The notes: generated from the letters alone by a model not told the origin. A stretch of DNA of 64,000 nucleotides from Ravibacter sp964559125 (GCA_964559125.1 CAZLGW010000005.1:62001-126000), one strand, 5' to 3'. Shown: positions 1 to 10,046, counted from the first letter of the stretch. Translations and numbers: made by a program.

Positions 1-42
1 GAATGCCCACAAGTATATAATACTGGCAACAAACCTGTTTTT

Positions 43-1044
43 ATGAAAAATTTATTACCCCTTATCGCCCTGCTTTTCAGTATACCCGGTTATGCCCAGG
101 ATTTGTCAACGACTTATGCCGAGAGACTGGGATTTCCCAAGGGAAAAAAGGTCGTCATTCTCCATATTGACGATGCCGGTATGTCGTATGACTCTAACCT
201 CGGAACCGAGCGTGCCCTGAAGGAAGGAGTGGCAAATTCCGTAAGCGTAATGATGCCCTGCGGCTGGGTACCGGGATTCGTACATTTTCTAAAAGAGAAT
301 AAAGATATCGATGCCGGGCTCCATCTAACCCTGACTTCGGAATGGGCGCAATACAGATGGGGACCGCTGGCGGGTAAGCCTATGGTAGGAAGTCTCGTAG
401 ATCAGGAAGGAGCGCTCTGGCCTTCGGTGAAGGACGTAGCGAAAAACGGCTCTGCCGACCACGTGGAAACAGAGATCAGGGCTCAGTTGGATAGAGCGCG
501 GACCATGGGCTTTGAGCCTACGCACATGGATTCCCATATGGGAACATTGTTTGCTACTCCTGAATTCCTGCAGCGTTACATAAAAGTGGGTATGGAGGAG
601 AAAATACCTGTAATGCTTCCCGGCGGGCATAACACCCTGATAAAAGTAGATGAGCGGCTTGAAGGCGAAGCGTTGGATATGATCAGGAAGCTGGGAAAGA
701 CCTTATGGGACTCAGGTCTGCCTGTTCTCGACGATCTTCATAATACCAGCTATGGATGGGTGCCGGAAAACGCCGGTAAGATAAGTAAGGCTAAGCTTCA
801 GAAGTATAAAGCCGACAAATACATCAGGGCTCTGAAGGAGGAGATACAGCCCGGTCTTACGATGGTCATTATGCATTGTACGCACCCTACCGAAGTTTTC
901 GGGCATATTTCCAGTTCAGGGGTTACACGCGAAGGAGATTTGCTGGCCATGCTCGATCCGCGCCTGAAGAAGGCGATTGAAGAAGAGGGAGTTATCCTTA
1001 CTACCTGGCGGGAAATAATGGAACGGCGAGGAAAGGTGAAGTGA
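43..1044 (+). CDS. Secreted YdjC/ChbG-family carbohydrate deacetylase
   Basis: The 333-residue product starts with a cleavable signal peptide (MKNLLPLIALLFSIPGYAQ) and is probably periplasmic or exported. The family hydrolyses N-acetyl groups from sugars such as chitooligosaccharides using a metal held by one Asp and two His. The sequence shows the expected pattern: HIDDAG (D43, D44), GLHLTLT (H94), HMDSHMG (H161, H165) and a late MHCTHP motif. ChbG itself is cytoplasmic, so the export signal suggests action on glycans in the envelope. It lies 7 bases before the SNF2 gene on the same strand and may be co-transcribed. Family assignment is firm; the substrate is unknown. Confidence 0.85.
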   Translation: MKNLLPLIALLFSIPGYAQDLSTTYAERLGFPKGKKVVILHIDDAGMSYDSNLGTERALKEGVANSVSVMMPCGWVPGFVHFLKENKDIDAGLHLTLTSEWAQYRWGPLAGKPMVGSLVDQEGALWPSVKDVAKNGSADHVETEIRAQLDRARTMGFEPTHMDSHMGTLFATPEFLQRYIKVGMEEKIPVMLPGGHNTLIKVDERLEGEALDMIRKLGKTLWDSGLPVLDDLHNTSYGWVPENAGKISKAKLQKYKADKYIRALKEEIQPGLTMVIMHCTHPTEVFGHISSSGVTREGDLLAMLDPRLKKAIEEEGVILTTWREIMERRGKVK

Positions 1045-1051
1045 GGGTGTT

Positions 1052-4000
1052 ATGTCTGACCTGCACTTCTTTGATTTTACTGATTTCGATATCGCTAACT
1101 GGTCTTACAGCCAGCTGCTGAGATTTCTTCCGCCGGAATTGTCGTCGCTTACACGGCGCAGCCATAAAACCGAAATAGCGGAGGCGCGCGTGAATGAAGC
1201 GCTTCTTTCGATCGCTTCTGCCGCCAACTCGGCCCTCGTTACGATCCACCAGGAAGACACGAATCTTCATATCGGTTGCAGTTGCGGCGGACCTGCTAAA
1301 AGACTATGCGTTTTTCAGGTACAGGCTGTCCTCAACCTGCTTGAAAACCAGGATCTGAGAGTCTTTTTTGACCGGGAAAAGAGGGAGCAGCAGTTTAAAA
1401 ATACGGGTGAAAAGTTTGGGTTTGTGGATGGGGCCGACCTGGAAAAGGAGTTTGAGCTGATCTGGGACAACCGGCCTGTCGTAAAACCCAGGAATGAGCA
1501 TCTCCAGGCCTGTGACGAAGAGAACCTGCAGGCCCTGGCCTCTGAACTAACACCGGCGAAGCCTGTTCTCCCCGAATGGAATGATGATGCCATTAAAATC
1601 CTGGTCTGGACCCAGAGCCGGTTCCAGGACAACTTTCAGTTGGGTATTTTTGAAGCTTTTGAGGCCGGTAACGGCAACCTGAGAGGGCCCATACGCTCGC
1701 TTCATGCCGTTGACCTCTTACTGGAAGCCGAAACAACCGACCATCTGAAATTTTACGGGGCCGTAGCGAAATTCCAGGATCTGCACCGCTCCGCCGGCCA
1801 GGTCACCGACATGCAGGCTTTTTACTGGCTGCTGAAAAACCCTGACCATCTGCCTGTATATATTCATAATTTCAGCATCAGCGAATCGATCGTGCCGCAG
1901 GCATTAAGATTGGTCGAGATGGTTTCGAAAGAAATGGAAATGTCGCTGACGGTGCACGAAGCCGGGGAATTCTTTGAAATAAAGGGTGTGCTGACGATAG
2001 AAGGAAAACTATTCGACCTGCTGGAGACCAGGCTTCGCTGCGGGAATTTCCTGCTGGCCGGCAACCGGCTTCACCTCATTGAACGGGACGGGTTTAAAGA
2101 ACTCCTCGAGTACCTGCAGAGGCACCGGAATAAAATCGTACTTCACCGCAGCAGGTATGAAGTCTTCCGGAAGGAAATCCTGGAGCGGGTAGAAAATTAT
2201 ACCCGGGTGACCTACACCTACCTAAAAATTGCCGGGAAGAAGCAGCGAAAAGAACTGGGACTCGACTATCCTCCGCGGAAAATTCTCTACCTCGATGATG
2301 CGGGACAATATGTTCACCTGACGCCGGTCGTGCAATACGGCCATGTAGAGCTGCCGGTGTTGTCGCCCAGGGTGCTCTATATGGTCGATCACGAAGGGAG
2401 GCCCTTCAGGGTAGAAAGGGAGAACAAAACGGAAATAGAATTTGCTACCGCCCTTATGCTGGCCCACCCGGGATTCGCAGAGCAGACGGGACAGGATTAC
2501 GTATACCTTCACAAATTAAAGTTTCTTGACGAAGACTGGTTCCTGAAAACATTTGAAGAGTGGCGGAGCCAGGGGATCAGGATCCTGGGCTTTAATAAGA
2601 TCCGGAGCAACAGGTTAAACGAATACCAGGCAAAAGTCACAGTGACGGTTGTAAGCGGCATCGACTGGTTTGAAACGAAAGCCGAGGTGCGTTTCGGAGA
2701 AGAGATAGTACCGCTCCGGCAGCTTTTTACTTCGGTGAGGAATAAAAGCCGTTATATCCCGCTGGCCGACGGGACCACGGGTATTCTGCCGCAGGAATGG
2801 CTGGAAAAACTGGCCGGTTATTTCCGCATCGGATCTGTTCATGGTGAAACGGTCAGGACGCTCCGCCAGCATTTTGGCGAGCTCCGCGACATATACCCGG
2901 AAGCGTATCTCGCTCCTTCCGCGAGAGCCGACATTCAGTTGCTTGCCGATACGCTCGGCAACCTGGATGAGATCCCGGACATCCCGATCCCCGAAGGCTT
3001 CAGGGGAGAACTTCGCGATTACCAGTATGAAGGGGTCAAATGGCTTACTTTTATGGGAGACCTCGGCTTCGGCACCTGTCTTGCCGATGACATGGGGTTA
3101 GGAAAAACCATTCAATTGATTGCTTATTTATTAATCAGAAAGGAAAGTTTCCCCGATTCTACCAGCCTGGTTGTAGTACCGGCTTCCCTGCTTTTTAACT
3201 GGCAGACCGAGATCGGCAGATATGCACCGGATCTGCGTTACGCTGCTTACTATGGAGAGGGCCGCAAAATGGATTTTCCCGGGCAACAGGAGTTCGATGT
3301 GATTCTGACGACCTATTCAGTGATGGTAGCGGAAATACACCGGCTTCGACGGAACGAGTACCATTGCGTGGTGCTTGATGAATCTCAGAATATTAAGAAT
3401 CCCGGCTCTCAACGCTACAGGGCTGCCTGCCAGCTGCGCGCCAGGCATCGCATTATCTTGACCGGAACTCCCGTTGAAAACAATACCTATGACCTGTACG
3501 GGCAATTTTCGTTTGCATGCCCGGGCCTGCTGGGATCGAGAAGATATTTCAAAGATCATTATTTTATGCCTGTGGATAAATTCCACGAATCGGAGAAGAT
3601 TGAAGAGTTGCAGGCGCGTATCGGCCCTTTCATGCTCCGGAGAACCAAGGAGCAGGTGGCGAAGCAATTGCCGGAAAAGACCGAAATGGTAATTTACTGC
3701 GAAATGGGGCCGGAACAACGCCGGGTATACGATGCGTATGCGGAGGAATTCCGCCATTACCTGGAAGGCAAGTCGGATGGCGACATCGCCCGCGAGAGGT
3801 TACATGTCCTGCAGGGGTTGACCAAGCTGAGACAGATCTGTATCAGTCCCTCCATACTCAACGATGAGGAATACTATGGAGGGGAGTCTGCCAAGATTGC
3901 CGTGCTGACGGAGCAACTGGAAAACCTGGTCTCTCACCACAAGATCCTTGTTTTCTCGCAGTTTGTGACCGTGCTGGATCTTATCCGGGAGGAGCTTGAC

Positions 4001-4387
4001 AAAAGAAACATAGGCTGCAGCTACCTGGTAGGGGCTACTGTCAACAGGGGGGAAGTCGTAAGAGATTTCCAGGAAAATGACGAGAAGCGGGTATTCCTGA
4101 TCAGTCTGAAGGCGGGCGGGACCGGGTTGAACCTCACAGCCGCCAGCTATGTATTCCTGGTGGATCCATGGTGGAATCCGGCGGTAGAAAGCCAGGCGAT
4201 CGACCGGGTACACCGCATCGGACAGGACAAAACCGTCATAGCGGTCAGGTTAGTATGCCCCGGTACTATTGAAGAACGGGTGATACAGCTCCAGGAGAAC
4301 AAAAAGGAGCTGACCGAAGAACTTATCCGCTCCGAGGAATCCATCGGGAAGGCGCTTGACCGGGAGGCGCTTTTACAACTGGTCTGA
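1052..4387 (+). CDS. SNF2-family DEAD/DEAH-box helicase
   Basis: This 1111-residue protein has a long N-terminal half and a C-terminal Swi2/Snf2 ATPase. Seen directly: motif I DMGLGKT with K685, motif II DESQ at 776-779 instead of DEAH, motif III LTGTP, and motif VI QAIDRVHRIGQ near the C-terminus. Bacterial SNF2 proteins (RapA/HepA-like) remodel protein-DNA or RNA polymerase complexes using ATP. The N-terminus has C76-x-C78 and C86 followed by VFQ, which looks like a SWIM zinc finger whose last His has been replaced. It ends 2 bases before the convergent pnuT gene, with no room for a terminator between them. The class is certain; the cellular role is not known. Confidence 0.9.
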   Translation: MSDLHFFDFTDFDIANWSYSQLLRFLPPELSSLTRRSHKTEIAEARVNEALLSIASAANSALVTIHQEDTNLHIGCSCGGPAKRLCVFQVQAVLNLLENQDLRVFFDREKREQQFKNTGEKFGFVDGADLEKEFELIWDNRPVVKPRNEHLQACDEENLQALASELTPAKPVLPEWNDDAIKILVWTQSRFQDNFQLGIFEAFEAGNGNLRGPIRSLHAVDLLLEAETTDHLKFYGAVAKFQDLHRSAGQVTDMQAFYWLLKNPDHLPVYIHNFSISESIVPQALRLVEMVSKEMEMSLTVHEAGEFFEIKGVLTIEGKLFDLLETRLRCGNFLLAGNRLHLIERDGFKELLEYLQRHRNKIVLHRSRYEVFRKEILERVENYTRVTYTYLKIAGKKQRKELGLDYPPRKILYLDDAGQYVHLTPVVQYGHVELPVLSPRVLYMVDHEGRPFRVERENKTEIEFATALMLAHPGFAEQTGQDYVYLHKLKFLDEDWFLKTFEEWRSQGIRILGFNKIRSNRLNEYQAKVTVTVVSGIDWFETKAEVRFGEEIVPLRQLFTSVRNKSRYIPLADGTTGILPQEWLEKLAGYFRIGSVHGETVRTLRQHFGELRDIYPEAYLAPSARADIQLLADTLGNLDEIPDIPIPEGFRGELRDYQYEGVKWLTFMGDLGFGTCLADDMGLGKTIQLIAYLLIRKESFPDSTSLVVVPASLLFNWQTEIGRYAPDLRYAAYYGEGRKMDFPGQQEFDVILTTYSVMVAEIHRLRRNEYHCVVLDESQNIKNPGSQRYRAACQLRARHRIILTGTPVENNTYDLYGQFSFACPGLLGSRRYFKDHYFMPVDKFHESEKIEELQARIGPFMLRRTKEQVAKQLPEKTEMVIYCEMGPEQRRVYDAYAEEFRHYLEGKSDGDIARERLHVLQGLTKLRQICISPSILNDEEYYGGESAKIAVLTEQLENLVSHHKILVFSQFVTVLDLIREELDKRNIGCSYLVGATVNRGEVVRDFQENDEKRVFLISLKAGGTGLNLTAASYVFLVDPWWNPAVESQAIDRVHRIGQDKTVIAVRLVCPGTIEERVIQLQENKKELTEELIRSEESIGKALDREALLQLV

Positions 4388-4389
4388 CT

Positions 4390-5010
4390 TCATACTGCTG
4401 TTTCCGCCTGGTTCTGCCTTATTATATTTTTCCATTTGAAGTACCCTTGTATGGCTACGATAAACAGGAAAATAGTCAGCAGCGCATAGAGCGACAGCTC
4501 CTTTTTAATGAGCAGGGGAATGGCAAAAGCATTGCTGACATTGAGAAAGATCCAGTTTTCTATTTTCCTCCTGGCCAGCAGCCACATCCCGGCCCAGGCG
4601 GTTGCGCTTACCCAGGCGTCCCACAAGGGTACGACCGACGGGGTGTAGAGTTTTAAGACTGTGTAGAGTATCCCGAACGAAACCAGTGTAATAACCAGGG
4701 CAGTCTGCCATTCTTTCTGTGACGAAAAGGATACCACGACAGGCGGGCCGGTCTGCTTTCCCCAGTTCCACCATCCGTAGGCTGTCATGATGAGGTAGTA
4801 GATGTTCAAAAGGCTTTCGGCATATAATTCCGCATGGAAAAGTGTATAGGTGGCGATAGCGGTAGAGATGATACCAGCCGGGTACAGCCAGATTTTATTG
4901 GAACGGGCCAGGAGCACTTCCGCTACCGCGAAAAGTACACCTACCCATTGAAGTAGAGGGGTTTCTTTTAGCTGTGTCCCCAATAATTGCAGCCATTCGC
5001 TCAGGTTCAT
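4390..5010 (-). CDS. pnuT: PnuC-family vitamin transporter, probably thiamine transporter PnuT
   Basis: The 206-residue protein is very hydrophobic, with about six or seven membrane segments. It carries typical PnuC features: NKIWLYPAG, a Tyr-rich segment (LLNIYYLIMTAYGWWNWG) and a basic C-terminal tail. PnuC proteins move nicotinamide riboside, riboflavin (PnuX) or thiamine (PnuT) by facilitated diffusion, trapping the vitamin by phosphorylation inside. A TPP riboswitch lies 65 bases upstream on the same strand, which points to thiamine. No thiamine kinase gene is adjacent. The family is certain; thiamine specificity is inferred from the riboswitch. Confidence 0.85.
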   Translation of the reverse strand: MNLSEWLQLLGTQLKETPLLQWVGVLFAVAEVLLARSNKIWLYPAGIISTAIATYTLFHAELYAESLLNIYYLIMTAYGWWNWGKQTGPPVVVSFSSQKEWQTALVITLVSFGILYTVLKLYTPSVVPLWDAWVSATAWAGMWLLARRKIENWIFLNVSNAFAIPLLIKKELSLYALLTIFLFIVAIQGYFKWKNIIRQNQAETAV

Positions 5011-5075
5011 TTGATACGACGGTTAAAAAAGCGCTGTAATACAGGAGACGCGACAATACAAGTCAGTTATACGCT

Positions 5076-5190
5076 GTCCCTACGCCGGCATTACCCGGAT
5101 CAGGTTCATGACATGGCCGCAATTCGCGCGACAGTCAACGGGTATATTCTCAGCCTGTTTTTCAACCGGAACTCCGGTAAGGCACCCCTG
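5076..5190 (-). promoter_or_regulatory. TPP riboswitch (THI element) controlling pnuT
   Basis: Read on the minus strand, the segment begins AGGGGTGCC, continues with CTGAGAATATACCCG, and ends with TGAACCTGATCCGGGTAAT followed by GCCGGCGTAGGGA. These are the conserved pyrimidine- and pyrophosphate-sensing helices of the thi-box aptamer in the correct order and spacing. The aptamer ends about 65 bases before the pnuT ATG, leaving room for an expression platform. It lies after the susD stop codon, so it governs pnuT and not susCD. TPP binding normally switches expression off. Confidence 0.93.
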
Positions 5191-5236
5191 TACCGGCAAA
5201 AGTAGCATTTTTTATCGAGACAATGATTCGCCGGGC

Positions 5237-6829
5237 CTAGTTCCAGCCCGAAGCTATATCGGAGGCTACATTAGGATTATAGTTCTTTTCTGTATCCGGA
5301 ATCGGGAAGAGCACGTGCCTGTCCTGGAAGGGTTGGGTGCCGTCGCCCGGCTCGATGCGCCGCTGGTTATTGATCGTCTCTTTGGCGATTCCCCACCGTA
5401 TCAGGTCAAAATAGCGGAGCTGCTCCCCGGTAAACTCCAGTTGCCGTTCCCGCCTGAGGAGGGACATCGCCTGCTCCTGGTTGCCGAGTGCCGCATACGT
5501 AAAAGCCCCCACTCTTGTTCTTACTTTATTAATGAGGGCCAGGGGTTCGGCCCCGGTGTTATCCTGCTGTATATAAGCCTCGGCAAGCATCAGTAATACG
5601 TCGGCATAACGGATAACCTGGCCATTAATGGAGCTTGCCGGCCCTTCGTAAGAATCTACGTCCTCGTAGTACTGGTACTTGCGCCAGACGTAGTGCCCCT
5701 GCGGATCGGCTGCGTTAAAAGGGAAGGAGATTTTACCACCGGAACACCGGTTACAGTAGTCGGTATCACCTCCGCTGGCCTCATTGCCGTAAAAGGTAAA
5801 TTTTGCCCTGGGATCGGTAAAGGTGCTTCCGTTGGCAGGGTTGGTATATTTGAAGGCGTTCACGATAGTAGTGGGCACATAGACATTAAACCAGTCCCTG
5901 AACCCGTATTCCTGGGCACGTCCCGAATGGGTAGCCTTCCCGCCCCACGTTTCCTGTCCGCCGAATACATAATACTGGTTACCGATCCCCCAGTCTGTCC
6001 ATCTACCGTTCATGATCTGGAAAACATTCTCTTTGCTGCCCTGGTTTTCCTGGCTGAACAGGTTGTCGTAATCGGGATCAAGCTCATATCCGAACTCTCC
6101 GTTAGTGAGCTGCCGGAGAGTAGCCTGGGCCTGTGCCCATTTTTCCTGGTAGAGATACGACTTTCCGAGCAGCGCGAGGGCTGCTCCTTTGGTAGCTCTT
6201 CCAAGCCCGGTGGCAGGATCATACCGTACCGGAAGGTCGGCTGCCGCTGCCGCAAGGTCGGTTTCTATAAACTGCCAGATAGACTCGGCCGAAGCCCGGG
6301 GAGGGTAGTTATTGGCAGTAACGCTGTCATAAGCGGTGATGAGAGGAGCACGACCCCAGAGGTTTACAATGTTGAAATAGGCATAGGAGCGCAGAAACCG
6401 GGCCTCAGCTATGTATTGCCTGACCTTCTCCTGTTCGGCGGGCGAAGGCGGATTCCATTTGGTTCCCCGGTCTATGACCACGTTGGAACGGAACACCAGG
6501 CGGTAGAGGCTGTTCCATAGCTCCCCGATCTGCGCCTGGCTTGTCCCGAAAGAGTGGTCGGCCAGTTGAGCCATATCTCCCTGGAGATTAGTCGTTTTTT
6601 TAGCTTCGTAACCCAGCAGGTCAAAAATGAAATAATACTCCCTCGACCACAGCCCGTTATGAAGCAGCGTGGCATAAGAGGCTATAGTAGCCTGGTCTAA
6701 AACCTCGGCGGAAGAAAAATAGGTTTCGTAGTCATAGTTACTCTGGCTGACGAGGTCGAGCCTCGATTCATCGCATGCCACGAGCAGGACAACGGCGAGT
6801 ATGAGGGAGTATATGCTTAGCTTTTTCAT
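5237..6829 (-). CDS. SusD/RagB-family nutrient-binding outer-membrane lipoprotein
   Basis: The product starts MKKLSIYSLILAVVLLVAC, a lipoprotein signal with lipobox LVAC, and has the helical TPR-like body of SusD/RagB proteins, including the late LLRRERQLEFTGEQLRYFDL region typical of the family. It sits at the cell surface, capping the SusC barrel and binding the glycan or other ligand. An in-frame ATG at 6850 would add seven residues (MNISDKT); I chose 6829 because it gives a standard basic n-region. It follows susC by 28 bases, so the two form one unit. The ligand cannot be told from sequence. Confidence 0.93.
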   Translation of the reverse strand: MKKLSIYSLILAVVLLVACDESRLDLVSQSNYDYETYFSSAEVLDQATIASYATLLHNGLWSREYYFIFDLLGYEAKKTTNLQGDMAQLADHSFGTSQAQIGELWNSLYRLVFRSNVVIDRGTKWNPPSPAEQEKVRQYIAEARFLRSYAYFNIVNLWGRAPLITAYDSVTANNYPPRASAESIWQFIETDLAAAAADLPVRYDPATGLGRATKGAALALLGKSYLYQEKWAQAQATLRQLTNGEFGYELDPDYDNLFSQENQGSKENVFQIMNGRWTDWGIGNQYYVFGGQETWGGKATHSGRAQEYGFRDWFNVYVPTTIVNAFKYTNPANGSTFTDPRAKFTFYGNEASGGDTDYCNRCSGGKISFPFNAADPQGHYVWRKYQYYEDVDSYEGPASSINGQVIRYADVLLMLAEAYIQQDNTGAEPLALINKVRTRVGAFTYAALGNQEQAMSLLRRERQLEFTGEQLRYFDLIRWGIAKETINNQRRIEPGDGTQPFQDRHVLFPIPDTEKNYNPNVASDIASGWN

Positions 6830-6857
6830 TGTCTTATCGCTGATATTCATGATCAAA

Positions 6858-9800
6858 TTAGAAACCAATCTGTATGCCTCCCAGGAAGGTACGAGGCTGG
6901 GGAAGCTGGAGCCTGTCGTCGATTCCCCTTGAGAAAATATAGTTTCCGTAATTCTGAGTGCTGACCTCGGGATCATATCCCGAATACCTGGTTATGGTAA
7001 ACAGGTTTTGGACGGCAACGTAGATTCTCAGCATACTGATAACTTTCCCATTCCCGATGGTTTGCAGAATGCCCGAGGGCAGGGAGTAGCCCAGGGTCAG
7101 GTTTCTCAGCCTGGCGTAGGAGCCGCTTTCCAGCCACCAGTCGGAGGGGCGCAGGTTGCCATCGCCGGTGGCGCTCTGACCTGCCCTGGGAAGTTCCGCG
7201 ATATCGCCCGGCTGTCTCCATCGTTTGAGCATGGCAGTGGAGGTGTTATGCCCGGTCGCCTGGTTGTGCGTTACAAATTTGAAGGCATTGAGAATATCAA
7301 GCCCGGCTACGCCCGAAAGCACTATGTTAAGATCAAAGTTTCTGAAGTTGAGGCCGGCATTGAACCCGTATATAAATTTAGGAATCGGGTTACCCAGTAT
7401 TTCCTGGTCGGCAGGGCCGACAATCAAGTCTCCGTCAAGGTCTTTAAAGATAAAGTCCCCCGGCAGGAGGCCAGGCTGGTATTCCGCAGCGTTATCGCCG
7501 GCAGCCTCTCTTGCTTTTTGGTTGAGCGCGTCTATCTCGGCCTGGTCTTTCGCTACATGGCTGAGCCGGTAGCCGTAGAAAGAGCCGATAGGGGAGCCGG
7601 CAGCCGTATAAGTGAAAGCCGGGAGATTGCTGAAAGTTCCCGCCTGGATGGGGGCTGCAAACTCGTCTCCCAATGAGTTGACAATATTCTTATTGTAGGA
7701 AAAATTTCCAGAGATATTGTAGAGAAAGCCTGCTTTGGTAGAACTCCGGTAGCCGAGCGTCACTTCGATTCCTTTATTCTGTGCGCTGGCAGCATTGGCA
7801 TATTTACTCGGCTGACCGGCGCTGAGAGAGGCGCCGGTGCTCCCCGGTACAGGTACATTGACGAGCAGGCCCGAGCTTTTCCTGTTATACCAATCGAGAG
7901 AAAGCGTCAGCTTGTTGTTCATGAAAGCCAGGTCGATACCTATATCGGTCTGGTCTGTAGATTCCCATTTTATGTTCGGGTTTGCCAATGTGCTTATGGT
8001 AGTTCCCGGGATAAACTCCTCGTCGGTGCCCAGTGAATACACAAGGGTCCCGTTCGGATCGCCGCTGAAGGTAAGCACTGAAGTGACGCCCGTTGTCGGG
8101 ATTGTGTTGTTCCCGGTTCTGCCCAGTCCTAACCGAAGTTTTCCGTCGCTCAGGAAGCTGAGGGCTGTGGCCGCAAAATCCTCATCGACAAAACGCCACG
8201 CCAGCCCTGCGCCGTAAAAATTACCGAAACGGTTGTTTGCTCCGAAATTGGAAGCTCCGTCCCGCCGGTAGCTGGCCGACACGATATATTTTTCATTGAA
8301 GGTATAACCCAGGCGCCCGAAATACGAGATAATCGACGACCGGGCATACCCGTAGCTGCTACCCGTCACCGCCTGCGACTGGGCTACGCTGATATTCCGG
8401 ATGTTATCGTTGGAGATATTGCTGCCCATAGCATTGAGTGATGAGCTTTTACCGGGATCCAGGTAGCTGTTTCCCAGGGTGGCCGATATGATGTGATTCC
8501 CGAAACTCCGGTTGTAGGAAAAGTAGTTTTCGATGGTATAGTGAGAATAGGTGTTAAATCCCAGGGTTGCCCTCTGCGGCTGCGCCAGGTTGTTGCCGGC
8601 AAGGAAGTAGTATTGATAACTGTCGGATTTCCCGCCTCCGATCTCGGCAGAAAGCTGACTTCTGAATTGCAGTCCCCTGAACAGGTCTATCTCCCCGTAA
8701 ACCTGGGGAAAGAACACGTAATTACCGGAGGTGGGTTTATTGAGGTAAACCGCTGCCAGGGGATTGTCGCCGTTGCTGAAATCGTCGATATTCGTAGTAT
8801 TGGAAAATCCTCCGGGCACACTTTCATCGTATATGGGCTTGTATGGGGCATAGTAAACTGCATTGTAAATACTGGCCATGTTGCCTTTGTCTTTGATGTA
8901 GCGGATGTTAAGAGCCTGGCCCATCCTGACCCGCCCGAGATTTTCCTGTAAAGCGAACCGGGCATTTACACGGTTGTTGGTATAATCTCTGACGATGGCT
9001 TCCTGGCCTATATAGCTGATGGAGAAGTTATAGTTGACCTTCTCAGAACCGCCGCTGATGTTCAGGTCATTCTGCGAAACCAGGGCATTCCTGAAAATTT
9101 CATCCTGCCAGTTGGTGCGGTCGGTGCGGACCTCGCTGGTGTTGAATTTTTCGGGTAAGGCCGAGTTGGCGGTAGTGGCAAAATCGCGGAGAAGATCGAC
9201 ATACTGAGAAGCAGTGAGAAGATCCAGCTTTTTCCACGCGCCCGCCACTCCCCACTGGGAATTGACGGTGATCCTGGGCGCACCCGTTTTCCCCTTTTTG
9301 GTTGTAATGATGACTACGCCGTTTGCCGCTGCCGAGCCATAAATAGCGGTAGAAGAAGCGTCTTTGAGAATGGTTATGTTTTCGATATCCTGGGCTGCCA
9401 GAGTATTGAACATCGTTTTATTGCCCTGAATGCCGTCGATGACATATAAAGGGTCTACGCCGGTAAACGACCCGGTTCCGCGGATAAAAATCTGGGCGTC
9501 TGAGCCCGGGTTGCCATTGCTTTGAAGCACCTGCACCCCTGCCGATTTCCCTATCAGCAGTTGGGAAGGATTGGTTGCGGTGTTCGCCCCGGCCTCTGAG
9601 ACGTTTACAATATCCAAAGCGCCTACCACATCTTTTTTCCTGGAGCTGCCGTATCCGATCACCACTACTTCTTCCAGGGATTTGGTATCTGTCTGCAGGA
9701 ACAGGTCGATGAGCGTCTTTGCTCCGGCGTATTCTTCGCGGGTCAGGAAACCTACAAATGAGTAGACAAGGATAGGGTTTATGTCTTCGGGGATGGAGAG

Positions 9801-10046
9801 CTGATATTTTCCGTTGATGTCGGTGGTAGTGCCGATACTGGTTCCTTTGACAAAGATGTTTACTCCGGGTAACGGCTCACCCTTGTCGTCTGTAACGGTC
9901 CCCATGACTTCGCGCTGGATAAATCCGGCTGTGGTGATCTTTACAGGGAGTACTTCGTAAGCGAAGGCCTGTGCCGCACTCAGCATCGGTCGCCCGTACA
10001 AAATAAAAGCGGCATACATCATTGCAGGTTTCCAACGGAATGTCAT
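6858..10046 (-). CDS. SusC/RagA-family TonB-linked outer-membrane transporter
   Basis: The 1062-residue protein has an N-terminal hydrophobic export signal, a carboxypeptidase-regulatory-like beta-sandwich starting about residue 47 (MGTVTDDKGEPLPGVNIFVKG), the SusC signature EEVVVIGYG near 130, a plug domain with LYVIDGIQG and a long beta-barrel ending in IQIGF. It imports substrate captured by the adjacent SusD, driven by TonB-ExbBD. No STN domain is seen at the N-terminus, so an anti-sigma signalling role is unlikely. No glycoside hydrolase gene is beside the pair, so this is a minimal SusCD locus rather than a full polysaccharide utilisation locus. Confidence 0.95.
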   Translation of the reverse strand: MTFRWKPAMMYAAFILYGRPMLSAAQAFAYEVLPVKITTAGFIQREVMGTVTDDKGEPLPGVNIFVKGTSIGTTTDINGKYQLSIPEDINPILVYSFVGFLTREEYAGAKTLIDLFLQTDTKSLEEVVVIGYGSSRKKDVVGALDIVNVSEAGANTATNPSQLLIGKSAGVQVLQSNGNPGSDAQIFIRGTGSFTGVDPLYVIDGIQGNKTMFNTLAAQDIENITILKDASSTAIYGSAAANGVVIITTKKGKTGAPRITVNSQWGVAGAWKKLDLLTASQYVDLLRDFATTANSALPEKFNTSEVRTDRTNWQDEIFRNALVSQNDLNISGGSEKVNYNFSISYIGQEAIVRDYTNNRVNARFALQENLGRVRMGQALNIRYIKDKGNMASIYNAVYYAPYKPIYDESVPGGFSNTTNIDDFSNGDNPLAAVYLNKPTSGNYVFFPQVYGEIDLFRGLQFRSQLSAEIGGGKSDSYQYYFLAGNNLAQPQRATLGFNTYSHYTIENYFSYNRSFGNHIISATLGNSYLDPGKSSSLNAMGSNISNDNIRNISVAQSQAVTGSSYGYARSSIISYFGRLGYTFNEKYIVSASYRRDGASNFGANNRFGNFYGAGLAWRFVDEDFAATALSFLSDGKLRLGLGRTGNNTIPTTGVTSVLTFSGDPNGTLVYSLGTDEEFIPGTTISTLANPNIKWESTDQTDIGIDLAFMNNKLTLSLDWYNRKSSGLLVNVPVPGSTGASLSAGQPSKYANAASAQNKGIEVTLGYRSSTKAGFLYNISGNFSYNKNIVNSLGDEFAAPIQAGTFSNLPAFTYTAAGSPIGSFYGYRLSHVAKDQAEIDALNQKAREAAGDNAAEYQPGLLPGDFIFKDLDGDLIVGPADQEILGNPIPKFIYGFNAGLNFRNFDLNIVLSGVAGLDILNAFKFVTHNQATGHNTSTAMLKRWRQPGDIAELPRAGQSATGDGNLRPSDWWLESGSYARLRNLTLGYSLPSGILQTIGNGKVISMLRIYVAVQNLFTITRYSGYDPEVSTQNYGNYIFSRGIDDRLQLPQPRTFLGGIQIGF

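Noticed and set aside
6830..6976. N-terminal extension of SusD up to 6976
   Set aside because: It overlaps the 3' end of susC in another frame and would bury the lipoprotein signal; the start at 6829 (or 6850) fits the lipobox.
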